Shown one piece after another: positions 41,741-50,921 of a stretch of DNA of 64,000 nt. The position numbers and the translations under genes were made by a program. The notes below the pieces were generated by a model. That model made no database searches. It was not told where the DNA came from and saw nothing but the letters and a program-made list of their open reading frames with translations. The stretch's first letter is position 1; every line of letters starts with the position of its first letter. Source of the stretch: Candidatus Rokuibacteriota bacterium (GTDB taxonomy: Bacteria > Methylomirabilota > Methylomirabilia > Rokubacteriales > CSP1-6); the NCBI GenBank assembly GCA_003220225.1, contig QHRU01000036.1, positions 124,001 to 188,000 on the forward strand. Direction: 5' to 3'.

Positions 41741-42343
41741 ATGAGCGACGCCACGCCCCCGCCCGCGCAGCCGAGCACGGCCACGTGCGCCCGCTGTGAG
41801 AAGACGCTGACCGAGGGCGATCGCGTGCTCGCGGCCGACCGCGCCTTCTGCCGCTCCTGCTACGAGGTCCTCAAGTTCGAGCTGCAGCAGGCGGTCGCGC
41901 GGATGTCGCAGGACATCAACTATCCGCTGGCGACGCTCGGGGCCGTGCTGGGCGGCGCCGTCGGCGCCCTCGCGTGGTGGGGCTTCACCGTGCTGACGGA
42001 GATCGGCTTCGGGCTCGTGGCCGTGGTCATCGGGTTCCTCGCGGGGCACGGCGCCGTCCGCTTCGCGGGCGGCAAGCGCAGCGCGGGCTTGCAGGCGATC
42101 GCGGTCACGGCCGGCGCGCTCTCGTTCCTCGTCGCCGCCTACCTCGTCAACATGACGTTCATCAACCAGGCGCTCCAGCAGCGCGGCGAGACCTGGCGCA
42201 TCCCGTTCCCGCCCCACAGCGTGGACATGTTCTACCGCGTCCTCGCCGTGAACTTCGGGCTCATGAAGCTCGTGTTCCTCGCCATCGTGGTGTACGAGGC
42301 GTGGGTGATCCCGCGGCCGCCCAAGCTCGACCTGGCCGCGTGA
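41741..42343 (+). CDS. membrane protein with N-terminal zinc ribbon, unknown function
   Basis: A 200-residue protein. A four-cysteine site (C16, C19, C37, C40) in a LIM/zinc-ribbon-like arrangement is followed by four hydrophobic segments at about 62-80, 83-104, 116-141 and 165-190. Many such proteins are annotated only as membrane proteins with zinc ribbons. A TAACAT box lies 11 nt before the ATG. Its stop overlaps the GTG of a site-2 protease gene, which suggests a functional pair. Confidence 0.7.
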   Translation: MSDATPPPAQPSTATCARCEKTLTEGDRVLAADRAFCRSCYEVLKFELQQAVARMSQDINYPLATLGAVLGGAVGALAWWGFTVLTEIGFGLVAVVIGFLAGHGAVRFAGGKRSAGLQAIAVTAGALSFLVAAYLVNMTFINQALQQRGETWRIPFPPHSVDMFYRVLAVNFGLMKLVFLAIVVYEAWVIPRPPKLDLAA

Positions 42344-43167
42344 CGGACGACCCCGAGCGCCGCGCGCGCGAGGTCGACAACCTCCGCGCCGTCTACCAGA
42401 GCCTGCAGCCCGGCGCCCGGCCGTCCGAGCCCCGCTCGCGCGTGGGCCGCGGCGTCGCCGCCGGCGCCGTGGGCGGCGGCCTCCTCTTCGTCCTCGGCAA
42501 GGCCAAGCTCCTCGGCCTGTTGGCGGGCGTCTTCAAATTCAAGACGCTCGCGACGATGCTGCTGTCGATCGGCGCCTACGCGATCGAGTGGGGCTGGGCC
42601 TTCGCCGCCGGCTTCGTGCTGCTGATCTTCGTCCACGAGATGGGCCACGCGGTGGCGCTGCGGCGCGAGGGCATTCCCGCCGGCGCGCCGGTGTTCATCC
42701 CGTTCGTCGGCGCGTTCGTCGCGATGCAGGGTCAGCCGCGCGACGCGGGCGTGGAGGCGCGGGTGGCGATGGCGGGCCCCGTCACGGGCTCGCTGGCCGC
42801 GTGGCTCGTGCTCGGCGCCGGCCTGGCGTGGCCGCAGCCCCTGCTGGTCGCGCTCGGCCACGCCGCCGTGCTGCTGAACCTCTTCAACCTGGTGCCGGTG
42901 CCGCCGCTGGACGGCGGCCGCATCGCCGGCGCCTTCACGCGCACCTCCTGGGTGATCGGGTACGCGGTGGGCGCCGTCGCGCTCCTGCTCACCCGCTCGC
43001 CGCTCCTGCTGATCGTGTTGATCGTCGGGCTCTTCACGCTCGTGCGGCGCTGGCGCGACCCCGTACCGGGTTACGACGCGCTGCCGCCGCGGCAGCGCGC
43101 GACGATCGCGCTCGCCTACGTCGCGCTCGTCGTCGCGCTGCTCGTCACGCTGCCGCTGCACGATTGA
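42340..43167 (+). CDS. site-2 protease family (M50) intramembrane metalloprotease
   Basis: A 275-residue protein. The zinc motif HEMGH (99-103) lies in a membrane helix and the third ligand D191 is in [12 protein letters not shown]. Helices flank both motifs. The N-terminal 40 residues are soluble and Arg-rich. M50 enzymes cleave transmembrane substrates, often anti-sigma factors. There is no PDZ domain and none is encoded nearby. Starts with GTG overlapping the upstream stop (GTGA). Confidence 0.88.
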   Translation: MTDDPERRAREVDNLRAVYQSLQPGARPSEPRSRVGRGVAAGAVGGGLLFVLGKAKLLGLLAGVFKFKTLATMLLSIGAYAIEWGWAFAAGFVLLIFVHEMGHAVALRREGIPAGAPVFIPFVGAFVAMQGQPRDAGVEARVAMAGPVTGSLAAWLVLGAGLAWPQPLLVALGHAAVLLNLFNLVPVPPLDGGRIAGAFTRTSWVIGYAVGAVALLLTRSPLLLIVLIVGLFTLVRRWRDPVPGYDALPPRQRATIALAYVALVVALLVTLPLHD

Positions 43168-43170
43168 ACT

Positions 43171-43195
43171 TGGGGGGCCCCGACCTGGCCCCCCA
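43171..43195. repeat. palindromic element shared with the 58.9-kb tandem repeat
   Basis: A perfect 9-bp stem, TGGGGGGCC (43171-43179) and GGCCCCCCA (43187-43195), around a CCGACCT loop. It differs by one base from the palindrome at 58900-58922. It starts 4 nt after the M50 stop and ends 6 nt before the EamA ATG, so it could end transcription of one gene or fold over the ribosome-binding region of the next. Confidence 0.55.
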
Positions 43196-43201
43196 TGGTA
43201 T

Positions 43202-44101
43202 ATGATCCGCGCCCGACCCCTCATGTCCGGCCTCATCGTCCCGCCCGCCGTCCCCGTCCTCGCGCTGGCGAGCGCGCTCATGTCCGCCGCCTCGACCGTG
43301 CTCATCTCTCGCGGCCTGCGGCGCTACGGACCGTACACGGGGGCCTGGATCAACCTCGCCGTCGGCACCGCGTGCGTCTGGATCGCCGTACTCCTCGCGG
43401 GCGGCGTCGGACGTCCGACGCTGGCGGGCGTGGCGTACTTCGCGCTCGCCGGCCTCATCGGCACCGTCGGCGGCCGGCTCCTTCGGTTCATGAGCATCGA
43501 GACGGTCGGCGCCTCGATCAGCGCCGCCCTCATCAACCTGAACCCCCTCGTGTCGTCGGGCCTGGCCATCCTGCTCCTCGGCGAGCGCGTCACGCTGCCC
43601 GTGGCGTTCGGCACGCTCGTCATCGTCGCCGGGACGACGCTGCTCTCCGTCGGCGGTCGCCGCGCCGGCGTGCGCCCGATCCATCTCGTCCTGCCGTTGA
43701 CGTCGGCGACGTGCTTCGGCGTGGTGGCCGTGCTGCGCAAGATCGGGCTGAGCGGCATGGCGCCGATCCCGGGCTTCGCCGTCAACGTCACCGCGGCCCT
43801 CGTCGCGTACACCGCGTTCCTCGTCGCCTCGCGCCAGAGCGCGCTCATGGTCTGCCGCGGCCGCAGCCTCGTCTACTTCGCGGCCGCGGGGGTGGCGGAG
43901 AACGTCGGGGTCTGCCTCGTGGTGCTGGCGCTCAGCGTCGGCACCGTGAGCGTGGTGGCGCCGCTCGCGAGCGTGTCGCCGATCTTCGTCCTCGTGCTGT
44001 CCTTCTTCTTCCTGCGCGGCATCGAGATGCTGAACCGGCGGATCGTCGTGGGCACCCTGCTGATCGTGAGCGGCGTCTACCTGCTCACCGCGCTGCGCTG
44101 A
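43202..44101 (+). CDS. EamA/DMT-family transporter
   Basis: A 299-residue protein with ten hydrophobic helices in two EamA repeats (about 15-145 and 160-298). Each ends in the pattern of a last helix following 'LLLGERVT' (120s) or 'FFLRGIEMLNRR'. Members export metabolites or amino acids. The ATG at 43202 directly follows the palindromic element; an internal ATG at 43223 is an alternative start. Confidence 0.85.
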   Translation: MIRARPLMSGLIVPPAVPVLALASALMSAASTVLISRGLRRYGPYTGAWINLAVGTACVWIAVLLAGGVGRPTLAGVAYFALAGLIGTVGGRLLRFMSIETVGASISAALINLNPLVSSGLAILLLGERVTLPVAFGTLVIVAGTTLLSVGGRRAGVRPIHLVLPLTSATCFGVVAVLRKIGLSGMAPIPGFAVNVTAALVAYTAFLVASRQSALMVCRGRSLVYFAAAGVAENVGVCLVVLALSVGTVSVVAPLASVSPIFVLVLSFFFLRGIEMLNRRIVVGTLLIVSGVYLLTALR

Positions 44102-44106
44102 GCGCG

Positions 44107-44742
44107 CTACGGATGGACGGTGGCGGAGAACGGGCCGCCGATCGGCTCGGCGCACCGCGCGCGGCCCGCCGTATAGGCGACGGCGCCGGTGACGAGCGTG
44201 AAGACGAAGCTGCCACCGAGGCGCTCGAACGCGTACACCCGGTGCTGCGTCGGCGGATCGACGAACCCCCTCGGCGCGCATCGCCACCAGCGCGACGACA
44301 CCGAGCGCGGGATGTCGGCGATGCGCTTCGAGTCGTAGAGGTCCTCGAGCCGCCACGCTCGCACGAGCCGCCCCGATGGATCGTAGATCGCGACGACGGC
44401 GCCGTAGCCGGCGTTGTGCCAGTTGTCGAACGTGATCAGGTGGCCCGTGTTGCTGACGAGCGCCTCGACGGGCGCCACCGGGTTCGCGAGGGCAACATCG
44501 GCGACGAGCCGGTACGAGCGATCGCGCTGCCGGACGTCGAACTCGCCGCGCGCGGGCCCTCCGTTCGGGGCGCCGGCGAAGCCGACGGTCTCGCCGACCG
44601 ACGTGCCGGGCACCAGGCGCACGAAGCGCCCGCCGTCCTCGGAGAACACGCTGACGGTCCGCGGTCCCGGCCAGTCGTCGGCGAACACCGCCGTGGCGCC
44701 GAGCGCGAGCGTGACGACGAGGGCGGCCGGCCGGTGGCGCAC
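44107..44742 (-). CDS. secreted hypothetical protein
   Basis: A 211-residue protein with a signal peptide (about 1-21, VFADD site) and a beta-rich mature part: 'TGHLITFDNWHNAGYG', VVAIYDPSGRLVRAWRLEDL and 'RSVSSRWWRCAP'. The fragments recall beta-propeller-like or DUF-type secreted proteins but I do not recognise a family. The GTG start lies 5 nt after the upstream stop. Confidence 0.65.
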   Translation of the reverse strand: MRHRPAALVVTLALGATAVFADDWPGPRTVSVFSEDGGRFVRLVPGTSVGETVGFAGAPNGGPARGEFDVRQRDRSYRLVADVALANPVAPVEALVSNTGHLITFDNWHNAGYGAVVAIYDPSGRLVRAWRLEDLYDSKRIADIPRSVSSRWWRCAPRGFVDPPTQHRVYAFERLGGSFVFTLVTGAVAYTAGRARCAEPIGGPFSATVHP

Positions 44743-44747
44743 CGGTG

Positions 44748-45413
44748 TCAGCGACCCGGCTCGATGAGCCGGTCGACGACGTCCTTCGCCGTGGTCAGAT
44801 CGACGCCGGCCTCGCGCTCGTAGTGCCGGATGGCGGCGATCTTCTGCCCCTGCTTGACGAGGTCGAGGACCTGTTGCTCGAGCGCGGGCGGCATGCCGGT
44901 GATGAGCGTCTGCACCCGCTGGGCCTGCGCGGCGGCGACCCGCGGCGCGGCGGCGCGAGCCGCGTCGATCTGCGCCCGTGTTCCGGGCTTCGGGCAGAAC
45001 GCGGTGACGTACCATCGCCCTGCGTCGCGTACGGTCTGCACGATCAGCGTCGTGCTCGCGTTCGGCCGTGCCTCGTAGGTGATGTGGAGCAGGTGGCTCG
45101 GCCGCACAGGGTAACCGACCCGGTCGGAGAACATCGGCGGCCCGGCGGGCGCCTCCTCCATTCGCCACGTGAACGTCGGCGGTACGGGCCCCTTGGCGCC
45201 CAGCCGCGGATCGAAGAACGACATCGCCGCCTCGTACTCGCTCGGGCAGACCAGCGACGTCGGATGCAAGAGCGCCGCCGCGCGCGCGGTCTCCGGCGTG
45301 TTGATCGCGTCGACCACGCGCTTCACGAATCCGGCCTCCGCGGCGTCGTGGGTGGACGCGGCCGCGACGCGCGAAGCGAGAAGCACCAGCACGAGCGCGA
45401 CGAATCTGCTCAT
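44748..45413 (-). CDS. secreted hypothetical protein with L7/L12-like C-terminal helices
   Basis: A 221-residue protein with a signal peptide (about 1-19). The middle is unrecognised. The last 35 residues, with LDLVKQGQKIAAIRHYERE and AGVDLTTAKDVVDRL, look like the ribosomal L7/L12 C-terminal helix-turn pattern (KI.AIK..RE.TGLGL.EAK..V), a module also found in unrelated bacterial proteins. Encoded with the secreted protein downstream, 5 nt away. Confidence 0.65.
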   Translation of the reverse strand: MSRFVALVLVLLASRVAAASTHDAAEAGFVKRVVDAINTPETARAAALLHPTSLVCPSEYEAAMSFFDPRLGAKGPVPPTFTWRMEEAPAGPPMFSDRVGYPVRPSHLLHITYEARPNASTTLIVQTVRDAGRWYVTAFCPKPGTRAQIDAARAAAPRVAAAQAQRVQTLITGMPPALEQQVLDLVKQGQKIAAIRHYEREAGVDLTTAKDVVDRLIEPGR

Positions 45414-45514
45414 ACGAGCAGCCTAGCATTTCCGGCGCGGCGCGCGGCGACACGGCGACGGCACGCGCGCGAGCGCCCACACCGCGAGCTCCACGAGACT
45501 CGGCGCCGGCCCCG

Positions 45515-46009
45515 TCACCCGCGCAGGGTCGCGCGGATCTGGGCGAGGTGATTCAGGTCGTGCTCGGCCCAGTGCTCGAGCATCTGCCGCACGCGGATGC
45601 GGCCGTACTCGGGATGGCGCCCGGCGGCGGCGCGCTGGGCGGGCGACAGCCGCCGGACCTGCTCGAGGTTCGCCGCGCGCAGCGCCGTGTACGCGGCGAG
45701 CAGCGTCCGCGCGTCGGCGCGATGGTGGCGCAGACCGTCCGTCCACTTCTCCTGGTCCCAGGCGACGATCGCTCCGCCCGGCTCGGCGGCGAGCTTGCGG
45801 ATACGGAAGGCCAGCGTGACCTCGGCGTCGAGCAGATGGCCGAGGACCTGGATGGCCGACCATTCGTCAGGACCAGGGCGGCGCGTCAGGCGCAGCCGCG
45901 AGGCCCGGCCCAGCGCGCGGCGGATGGCGCGCGGCGCCGCCGCCAGCGCGGTCAGCGTGTTGCGACGACCGAGGCGATGGTGCAACGTGCGGCACATCGG
46001 GCAGGCCAT
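45515..46009 (-). CDS. DinB family protein
   Basis: A 164-residue four-helix-bundle protein. DinB-type features are 'EWSAIQVLGHLLDAEVTLAFRI' (split: EWSAIQVLGHLLDA / EVTLAFRI), with the first His, and HWAEHDLNHLAQI with the His pair that would bind a divalent metal. An N-terminal CPMC motif is unusual and could bind metal too. GGAGGA lies 8 nt before the ATG. DinB proteins include thiol-dependent transferases; the role here is unknown. Confidence 0.8.
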   Translation of the reverse strand: MACPMCRTLHHRLGRRNTLTALAAAPRAIRRALGRASRLRLTRRPGPDEWSAIQVLGHLLDAEVTLAFRIRKLAAEPGGAIVAWDQEKWTDGLRHHRADARTLLAAYTALRAANLEQVRRLSPAQRAAAGRHPEYGRIRVRQMLEHWAEHDLNHLAQIRATLRG

Positions 46010-46037
46010 CTCGGGGTCCTCCTCCTCGTTGATGACA

Positions 46038-46043
46038 TACAAT
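46038..46043 (+). promoter_or_regulatory. -10 element of lhgO
   Basis: TACAAT ends 8 nt before the GTG at 46052, with no Shine-Dalgarno in between. The -35 region is not clear. Confidence 0.45.
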
Positions 46044-46051
46044 ATTGTCCT

Positions 46052-47263
46052 GTGACGTACGACATCGCGATCATCGGCGGCGGGATCGTGGGACTGGCGA
46101 CGGCCCGCGCGATCCTCGACCGCGCGCCCCGCGCGTGCCTCGTCGTGCTCGAGAAAGAGATCGACATCGCGCACCACCAGACCGGTCACAACAGCGGGGT
46201 CATCCACTCCGGCATCTACTACAAGCCCGGCTCCTACAAGGCGCGACTCTGCGTCGAGGGCGCACGCCTGATGAAGGCGTACTGCGAGAAGAACGAGATC
46301 GAGGTCGAGACGTGTGGCAAGGTGATCGTCGCCACCTCGCGGGAGGAGCTGCCGCGGCTCACGGCGCTCTACGAGCGCGGCGTCGCCAACGGCGTGCCCG
46401 GCGTGGCCATGATCGACGCCGGACGGCTCAAGGAGATCGAGCCGCACGCGAGCGCGGTGGCGGGAATCCACTCGCCGCAGACCGCGATCGTGGACTACCG
46501 CCGCGTCGCCGAGACGCTCGCCCGCGAGCTGGTGGCGTCCGGCGTGACCATCGAGCGCAACTTCCGCGTGACGTCGATCGCGCGGCTGCGCGGCACGCTG
46601 CGCCTGGCCACCGACGACGACCACGCCGTCACCGCCGCGCACCTCGTGAACTGCGCGGGGCTGCAGTCCGACGTGGTCGCGCGCCTGGCCGAGGCCCCGA
46701 TCGACGTGCAGATCGTGCCCTTCCGCGGCGAGTACTACATGCTGCGCCCGGAGCGGCAGTATCTGGTCAACGGCCTGATCTACCCGGTGCCTGACCCGGA
46801 ATTCCCGTTCCTCGGCGTGCACTTCACGCGGACGGTCCACGGCGACGTCGAGGCCGGCCCCAACGCCGTGCTCGCATTCGCGCGCGAGGGCTACACGTGG
46901 CGCCGCGTGAAACCGGGCGAGCTGCTCGACACGCTCCGCTTCCCCGGCTTCCGCGCCATGGCGAAGAAATACTGGAAGACCGGCGCCTACGAGATCTACC
47001 GCTCGCTCTCCAAGCGCGCGTTCGTGAAAGCGCTCCAGCGCCTCGTGCCCGCGCTGCGTCCCGAGGACATCCGCCCCGGCGGCGCCGGCGTACGGGCGCA
47101 GGCGGTGACGGCGGAGGGCACGCTCGTGGATGATTTCCGGATCGTGCAGACCGCCGACGCCGTCCACGTCCTCAACGCGCCCTCGCCGGCGGCGACCGCG
47201 TCGCTCGCGATCGGCCGTCACATCGCGACGATCGCGGCTCAGACGTTCGGGCTCTCCGCCTGA
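46052..47263 (+). CDS. lhgO: L-2-hydroxyglutarate oxidase/dehydrogenase
   Basis: A 403-residue FAD protein of the DAO family with IIGGGIVGLATARA (7-20), HHQTGHNSGVIHSGIYY (44-60, the LhgO signature), LVNCAGLQSDVVARL and FPFLGVHFTR. It oxidises L-2-hydroxyglutarate to 2-oxoglutarate and passes electrons to quinones. Length and motifs match LhgO throughout. It stands alone, divergent from a DinB gene. Confidence 0.92.
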   Translation: MTYDIAIIGGGIVGLATARAILDRAPRACLVVLEKEIDIAHHQTGHNSGVIHSGIYYKPGSYKARLCVEGARLMKAYCEKNEIEVETCGKVIVATSREELPRLTALYERGVANGVPGVAMIDAGRLKEIEPHASAVAGIHSPQTAIVDYRRVAETLARELVASGVTIERNFRVTSIARLRGTLRLATDDDHAVTAAHLVNCAGLQSDVVARLAEAPIDVQIVPFRGEYYMLRPERQYLVNGLIYPVPDPEFPFLGVHFTRTVHGDVEAGPNAVLAFAREGYTWRRVKPGELLDTLRFPGFRAMAKKYWKTGAYEIYRSLSKRAFVKALQRLVPALRPEDIRPGGAGVRAQAVTAEGTLVDDFRIVQTADAVHVLNAPSPAATASLAIGRHIATIAAQTFGLSA

Positions 47264-47303
47264 GCCGCGACAAAAGGTCCGTCCAAGGCGAAAAACGCCT
47301 CTA

Positions 47304-47333
47304 TTGACAGGGGTTTGGCCGATCAGGTAGAGT
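47304..47333 (+). promoter_or_regulatory. promoter of the DGQHR gene
   Basis: TTGACA (47304-47309), an 18-nt spacer and TAGAGT (47328-47333), then 9 nt to the ATG at 47343. The -35 is a perfect consensus. There is no room for a conventional leader. Confidence 0.6.
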
Positions 47334-47342
47334 GGCGCGGCC

Positions 47343-48485
47343 ATGATCACCGTGCCCGCGCGTCGCGTCAAACAATTCGGAGTCGAGTTCTACCAGGCCG
47401 GCCTCTCCGCGAAGGACATCGATCGCCTCGTGAAGTTCGAGGTGCTCGGCTATTCGGGCGTCGAGGCGAACGAGGAGGCGAAGGCCAAGGCGCGCAAGAG
47501 CGCCGCGGCGCGCTCCCGCGTCAACTGGGACATGCTCGAGAAGCGCATCAGCGAGAGCGAGAACGCCTACCAGCGGCCGATCATCCGCCGCAAGATCGAC
47601 GAGCTGGCCGCGTACTATCGCGAGTGCAAGGACGCGGCGACGCTGCCCGCGATTCCCGGCGCCGTCATCATCACCTCGGAGAAGCGTTTCACGTTCACGC
47701 CGATCGCCGGGCACCACGATCTCGGGCTGCTGCAGATCCCCGAGGAGCACGGCGTGCTGCGCGTGCTCGACGGCCAGCACCGGCTCCTCGCGTTGCACTC
47801 GCTCAGCCAGACGGGCGACGCGATGGGCATCGAGGTGCCCGCGGTGCTCTTCGACTCGCTCGACGCGCGGCAGATCGTCGAGCTGTTCGTCACCATCAAC
47901 GCCAAGCACACGCGGCTGAACCCGTCGCACATCATCAGCCTGGCCGGGCGCAAGCTCTACCCGGACCCGAACCAGGCGCTCGCGCACGACATCATCCGGT
48001 CGCTCAACGAGGACGACACCTCGCCGCTGCACGGCGAGATCAAGATGCTGGGCACCGGCCGCGGGCGCGTGAGCCAGGCGCCGCTGGCGGAGGAGATCGT
48101 GGACCTGCTCGAGACGGTGGAGAAGCTGGGCGGCGGCGCGCGCATCCAGGAGCTGCGCCAGCACGCCAAGCGCTTCTTCCTCAACTACATCAAGGCGCTG
48201 TCCACGACCTTCCCTTCCGCGTGGGCCGGCCGCAAGTACTCGATCAAGACGGGCGCCGCGTTGCGCGCGTTCATCCGCGCCGCCCCCGACGTGATGGCGC
48301 GCGCCAAGGAGCTCAAGCGCGAGCCCTTCGACCTCACCGGCATCCGCGAGGCCATCAAGCCGTGGGGCGAGCGGCTGCGCGACCGGCGGTTCGAGACCGA
48401 GGGCGAGTGGAAGCTGAAGCTCGCGGGCGGCACGCGCGGCACGGTGGAAGTCCTCACGCGCGAGCTGCGGGACGCCCTGCGCTAG
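47343..48485 (+). CDS. DGQHR-domain protein (DndB/DptB-like)
   Basis: A 380-residue protein with the DGQHR box (143-147 in VLDGQHRLLAL) and the second signature FVTINAKHTRLN (182-193). This domain is found in DndB, the repressor of DNA phosphorothioation operons, and in several phage-defence or mobile-element settings. No dndC, dndD or dndE is in the window, so it is an orphan. It is monocistronic with its own strong promoter. Function in this setting is unknown; autoregulation or DNA nucleotide-related binding is possible. Confidence 0.85.
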   Translation: MITVPARRVKQFGVEFYQAGLSAKDIDRLVKFEVLGYSGVEANEEAKAKARKSAAARSRVNWDMLEKRISESENAYQRPIIRRKIDELAAYYRECKDAATLPAIPGAVIITSEKRFTFTPIAGHHDLGLLQIPEEHGVLRVLDGQHRLLALHSLSQTGDAMGIEVPAVLFDSLDARQIVELFVTINAKHTRLNPSHIISLAGRKLYPDPNQALAHDIIRSLNEDDTSPLHGEIKMLGTGRGRVSQAPLAEEIVDLLETVEKLGGGARIQELRQHAKRFFLNYIKALSTTFPSAWAGRKYSIKTGAALRAFIRAAPDVMARAKELKREPFDLTGIREAIKPWGERLRDRRFETEGEWKLKLAGGTRGTVEVLTRELRDALR

Positions 48486-48504
48486 GCGCGCGGCGCCGCG
48501 CTCG

Positions 48505-48987
48505 TCATTCGGTCCAGCCGAAGTTCACCTCGAGGATCTCGAAGGTCTTCTTGCTGCCGGGCAGCTGCGCGGTGACGCTGTCGCCCACGCGCTTGCCGAT
48601 CAGCGTGCGCGCGAGCGGCGAGTGGATCGAGATGCGGCCCTTCGCGGGGTCGGCCTCGTCGGAGCCGACGATCCAGTAGCGGACCTCCTTGCCCGCCTCG
48701 TCCTCGAGCCGCACGGTGGAGGCGAAGGTCACGCGGTCGCCGCCCTTCGGCGCCTCGATGACCTCGGCGCCGTTCACCTTGCCCTCCAGCTCGTTGATGC
48801 GCCCCTCGACGAACGACTGCTTCTCGCGCGCGGCGTGGTACTCGGCGTTCTCCGAGAGGTCGCCGTGCGCGCGCGCCTCGGCGATCGCCTTGATGATCGT
48901 CGGGCGCTCGACGCGCTTGAGGCGGTCGAGCTCGTCCCGCAGGCGCTCGAAGCCCGTCCGCGTCATCGGCGTGCGCTGCATCGACAT
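48505..48987 (-). CDS. greA: transcription elongation factor GreA
   Basis: A 160-residue protein with the N-terminal coiled coil ([18 protein letters not shown] ... [16 protein letters not shown]). The acidic tip residues that reach the RNA polymerase active site are D43 and E46 in [10 protein letters not shown]. The C-terminal FKBP-like domain ends '[15 protein letters not shown]'. GreA rescues backtracked RNA polymerase by stimulating RNA cleavage. Usual length, standard features. Confidence 0.96.
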   Translation of the reverse strand: MSMQRTPMTRTGFERLRDELDRLKRVERPTIIKAIAEARAHGDLSENAEYHAAREKQSFVEGRINELEGKVNGAEVIEAPKGGDRVTFASTVRLEDEAGKEVRYWIVGSDEADPAKGRISIHSPLARTLIGKRVGDSVTAQLPGSKKTFEILEVNFGWTE

Positions 48988-49007
48988 GGCGTCACCTTAG
49001 CACGGCG

Positions 49008-50897
49008 TCAGGAGCGCTTCGGCGCCGCCAGGACCTCCACCTTCGCGGCGGCGCGCGCGTGGCTGACCCACGCCTCCCACGCCTGGCTCTGCTTCTGCGT
49101 GAGGACCTCGCGCGAGAGCCGGTCGCGCTCGGCTGCGAGGTCGGCCATGTTCGGCGCGATGCGCTCGAGCACCTTCAGCACGTAGTAGCCCTGGGGCGAC
49201 TTCACGGGCCCGGCCACGGTCCCCGCCGGCGACTGCAGCGCAGCGAGCTGGACGTCGCCCGGCAGCCGCTCCGCCGGCTTCGTCCGCGAAAAGCGCGCCG
49301 TCTCGCCCGTCTGCGCGCCCGCGGTCCTGGCGGCGGCCGCCAGATCCTTCGTGCCGGTCTCCGCGACCACCTTGTGCGCGCGCTCGAGCGCGATCGCCTC
49401 GGCCTTCTGCCGCTTCGCCGCGCCCGCCACCCTGTCGCGGATCTCGGTGAGCGGCGGCACCCCGGCCGGGATCGCCTCGGTCGACTTCAGCACCACCCAA
49501 CCCGCCGCCGTCTTCACGGGCGACGAGACGCCGCCGATGGCCAGGGCGAACGCCGCCTCCTCCAGTGGATCGGTTCCGCCGAGCATCGGGAGGCGCTCCA
49601 TCCTGGACATCGTCGTCTCGATCGGCGTCAGCCCGAGCCGCCTGGCCTCGGCCACGAAGTCCGTCGCGGCCTGCAGCGGCGGCCGAACCTCGTCGGCCTT
49701 CGCGCGCGCGGCCTTGTCCGCGGCCTCGGCTGCGAGCCGATCGCGGATCTGGGCGGCCACCTCCTTCAGCGGCTTCTTCCCGGCGGCGCGGCTCTCGAAC
49801 ACCTTGATCGCGTGAAAGCCGAACGGGCTGCGCACGGGCTCGGGCGAGATCTCGCCGCGGCGCAGCGTGAAGGCGACGGCCTCGAAGGCCGGCACCATCT
49901 CGCCCTTGGAGATCCAGCCGAGGTCGCCGCCCTTGGACTTGCTGCCCGGGTCCTCGGAGATCTCGGCGGCGAGCCTCGCGAAGTCCTCGCCGGCTTTCGC
50001 GCGGCGGATCACGTCGACGACCTTCGTGCGCGCGTTGTCCTCGGCCTCGCTGCCGCCCGTCTGCGGCACGGGCACCAGCACGTGGGCGGCGTGCACCTGC
50101 TGCGGCGTCTCGAACTCCTTCGCATGGTCCGTGTAGTACTTCTCGACCTCCGCGTCCGGGAGCTGGGGGCGGAAGTCCTTCGGCGCCAGCGTCACGTACT
50201 GCACGCGGCGGCGCTCGGGCAGCTGGAACTCCGCCGGGTGCGCCTTGAGGTACTCGGCCACCTCCTCGTCGGAGACCGTGGCGGCGGCGACGAGCGGCGC
50301 CGTCTCCACCAGCGCCCAGGCCGCGCGCACCTCCTCGCGGCGCAGCGCGAACGCGCGCTCCAGCTCCGCGTCGGAGACCTTGATCCCCGCCTTGACGGTG
50401 GTCTCCACCTTCATGCGCGTGAGCTCGCGGCGCACGTCGTTCTCGAAGGCGGACGCGCTCATGCCACGGCGGCGCAGGAAGTCCTGGTAGCGCGCCAGCG
50501 AAAAGCGGCCGTTCTCGGCGAAGGCCGGCACGGCCTGGATCTGCGCGTTCAGCTCCTCGTCGCTCACCTCCAGGCCCTCGGCGCGCGCGCGCTGCACGAC
50601 GACCGCCTCCTGCACGAGGTCGTTCACCGCCTGCTGCGGCAGCCCGAGCTGCTCGGCGAGCGTCGGCGAGAACCGATCGCGGTACACGCGCGAGTAGGCG
50701 TCGAGATAGGCCTGGTAGCGCCGCTGGTAGCGCTCGACCGGGATCGCCTCGCCGTTGACTGTCGCCACCACGTCGCCGCGGTTCCTCGCCCCGCCGGACA
50801 TCGAGCCGACGTACACCGACGTCAGCACGAAGGCGGCGATGACGACGAGCAGGCCGACCTGGAGGACCCTGCGATAGCGACGCATGACCGTGATCAT
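49008..50897 (-). CDS. PpiD-like membrane-anchored peptidyl-prolyl isomerase/chaperone
   Basis: A 629-residue protein with one N-terminal helix (about 12-31) and a SurA-type chaperone region (NGEAIPVERYQRRY, helices to 230). A parvulin domain follows at about 265-365 (HAAHVLVPV ... ISEDPGSKSKGGDLGWISKG ... SPFGFHAIKV). A second, degenerate parvulin-like part covers 450-600. PpiD helps proteins leaving the Sec translocon fold in the periplasm. The ATG at 50897 has GAGGAG 5 nt upstream; an ATG 12 nt downstream is an alternative start. Confidence 0.88.
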   Translation of the reverse strand: MITVMRRYRRVLQVGLLVVIAAFVLTSVYVGSMSGGARNRGDVVATVNGEAIPVERYQRRYQAYLDAYSRVYRDRFSPTLAEQLGLPQQAVNDLVQEAVVVQRARAEGLEVSDEELNAQIQAVPAFAENGRFSLARYQDFLRRRGMSASAFENDVRRELTRMKVETTVKAGIKVSDAELERAFALRREEVRAAWALVETAPLVAAATVSDEEVAEYLKAHPAEFQLPERRRVQYVTLAPKDFRPQLPDAEVEKYYTDHAKEFETPQQVHAAHVLVPVPQTGGSEAEDNARTKVVDVIRRAKAGEDFARLAAEISEDPGSKSKGGDLGWISKGEMVPAFEAVAFTLRRGEISPEPVRSPFGFHAIKVFESRAAGKKPLKEVAAQIRDRLAAEAADKAARAKADEVRPPLQAATDFVAEARRLGLTPIETTMSRMERLPMLGGTDPLEEAAFALAIGGVSSPVKTAAGWVVLKSTEAIPAGVPPLTEIRDRVAGAAKRQKAEAIALERAHKVVAETGTKDLAAAARTAGAQTGETARFSRTKPAERLPGDVQLAALQSPAGTVAGPVKSPQGYYVLKVLERIAPNMADLAAERDRLSREVLTQKQSQAWEAWVSHARAAAKVEVLAAPKRS

Positions 50898-50921
50898 CGG
50901 AGCTCCTCGACGCTCGGCGGG

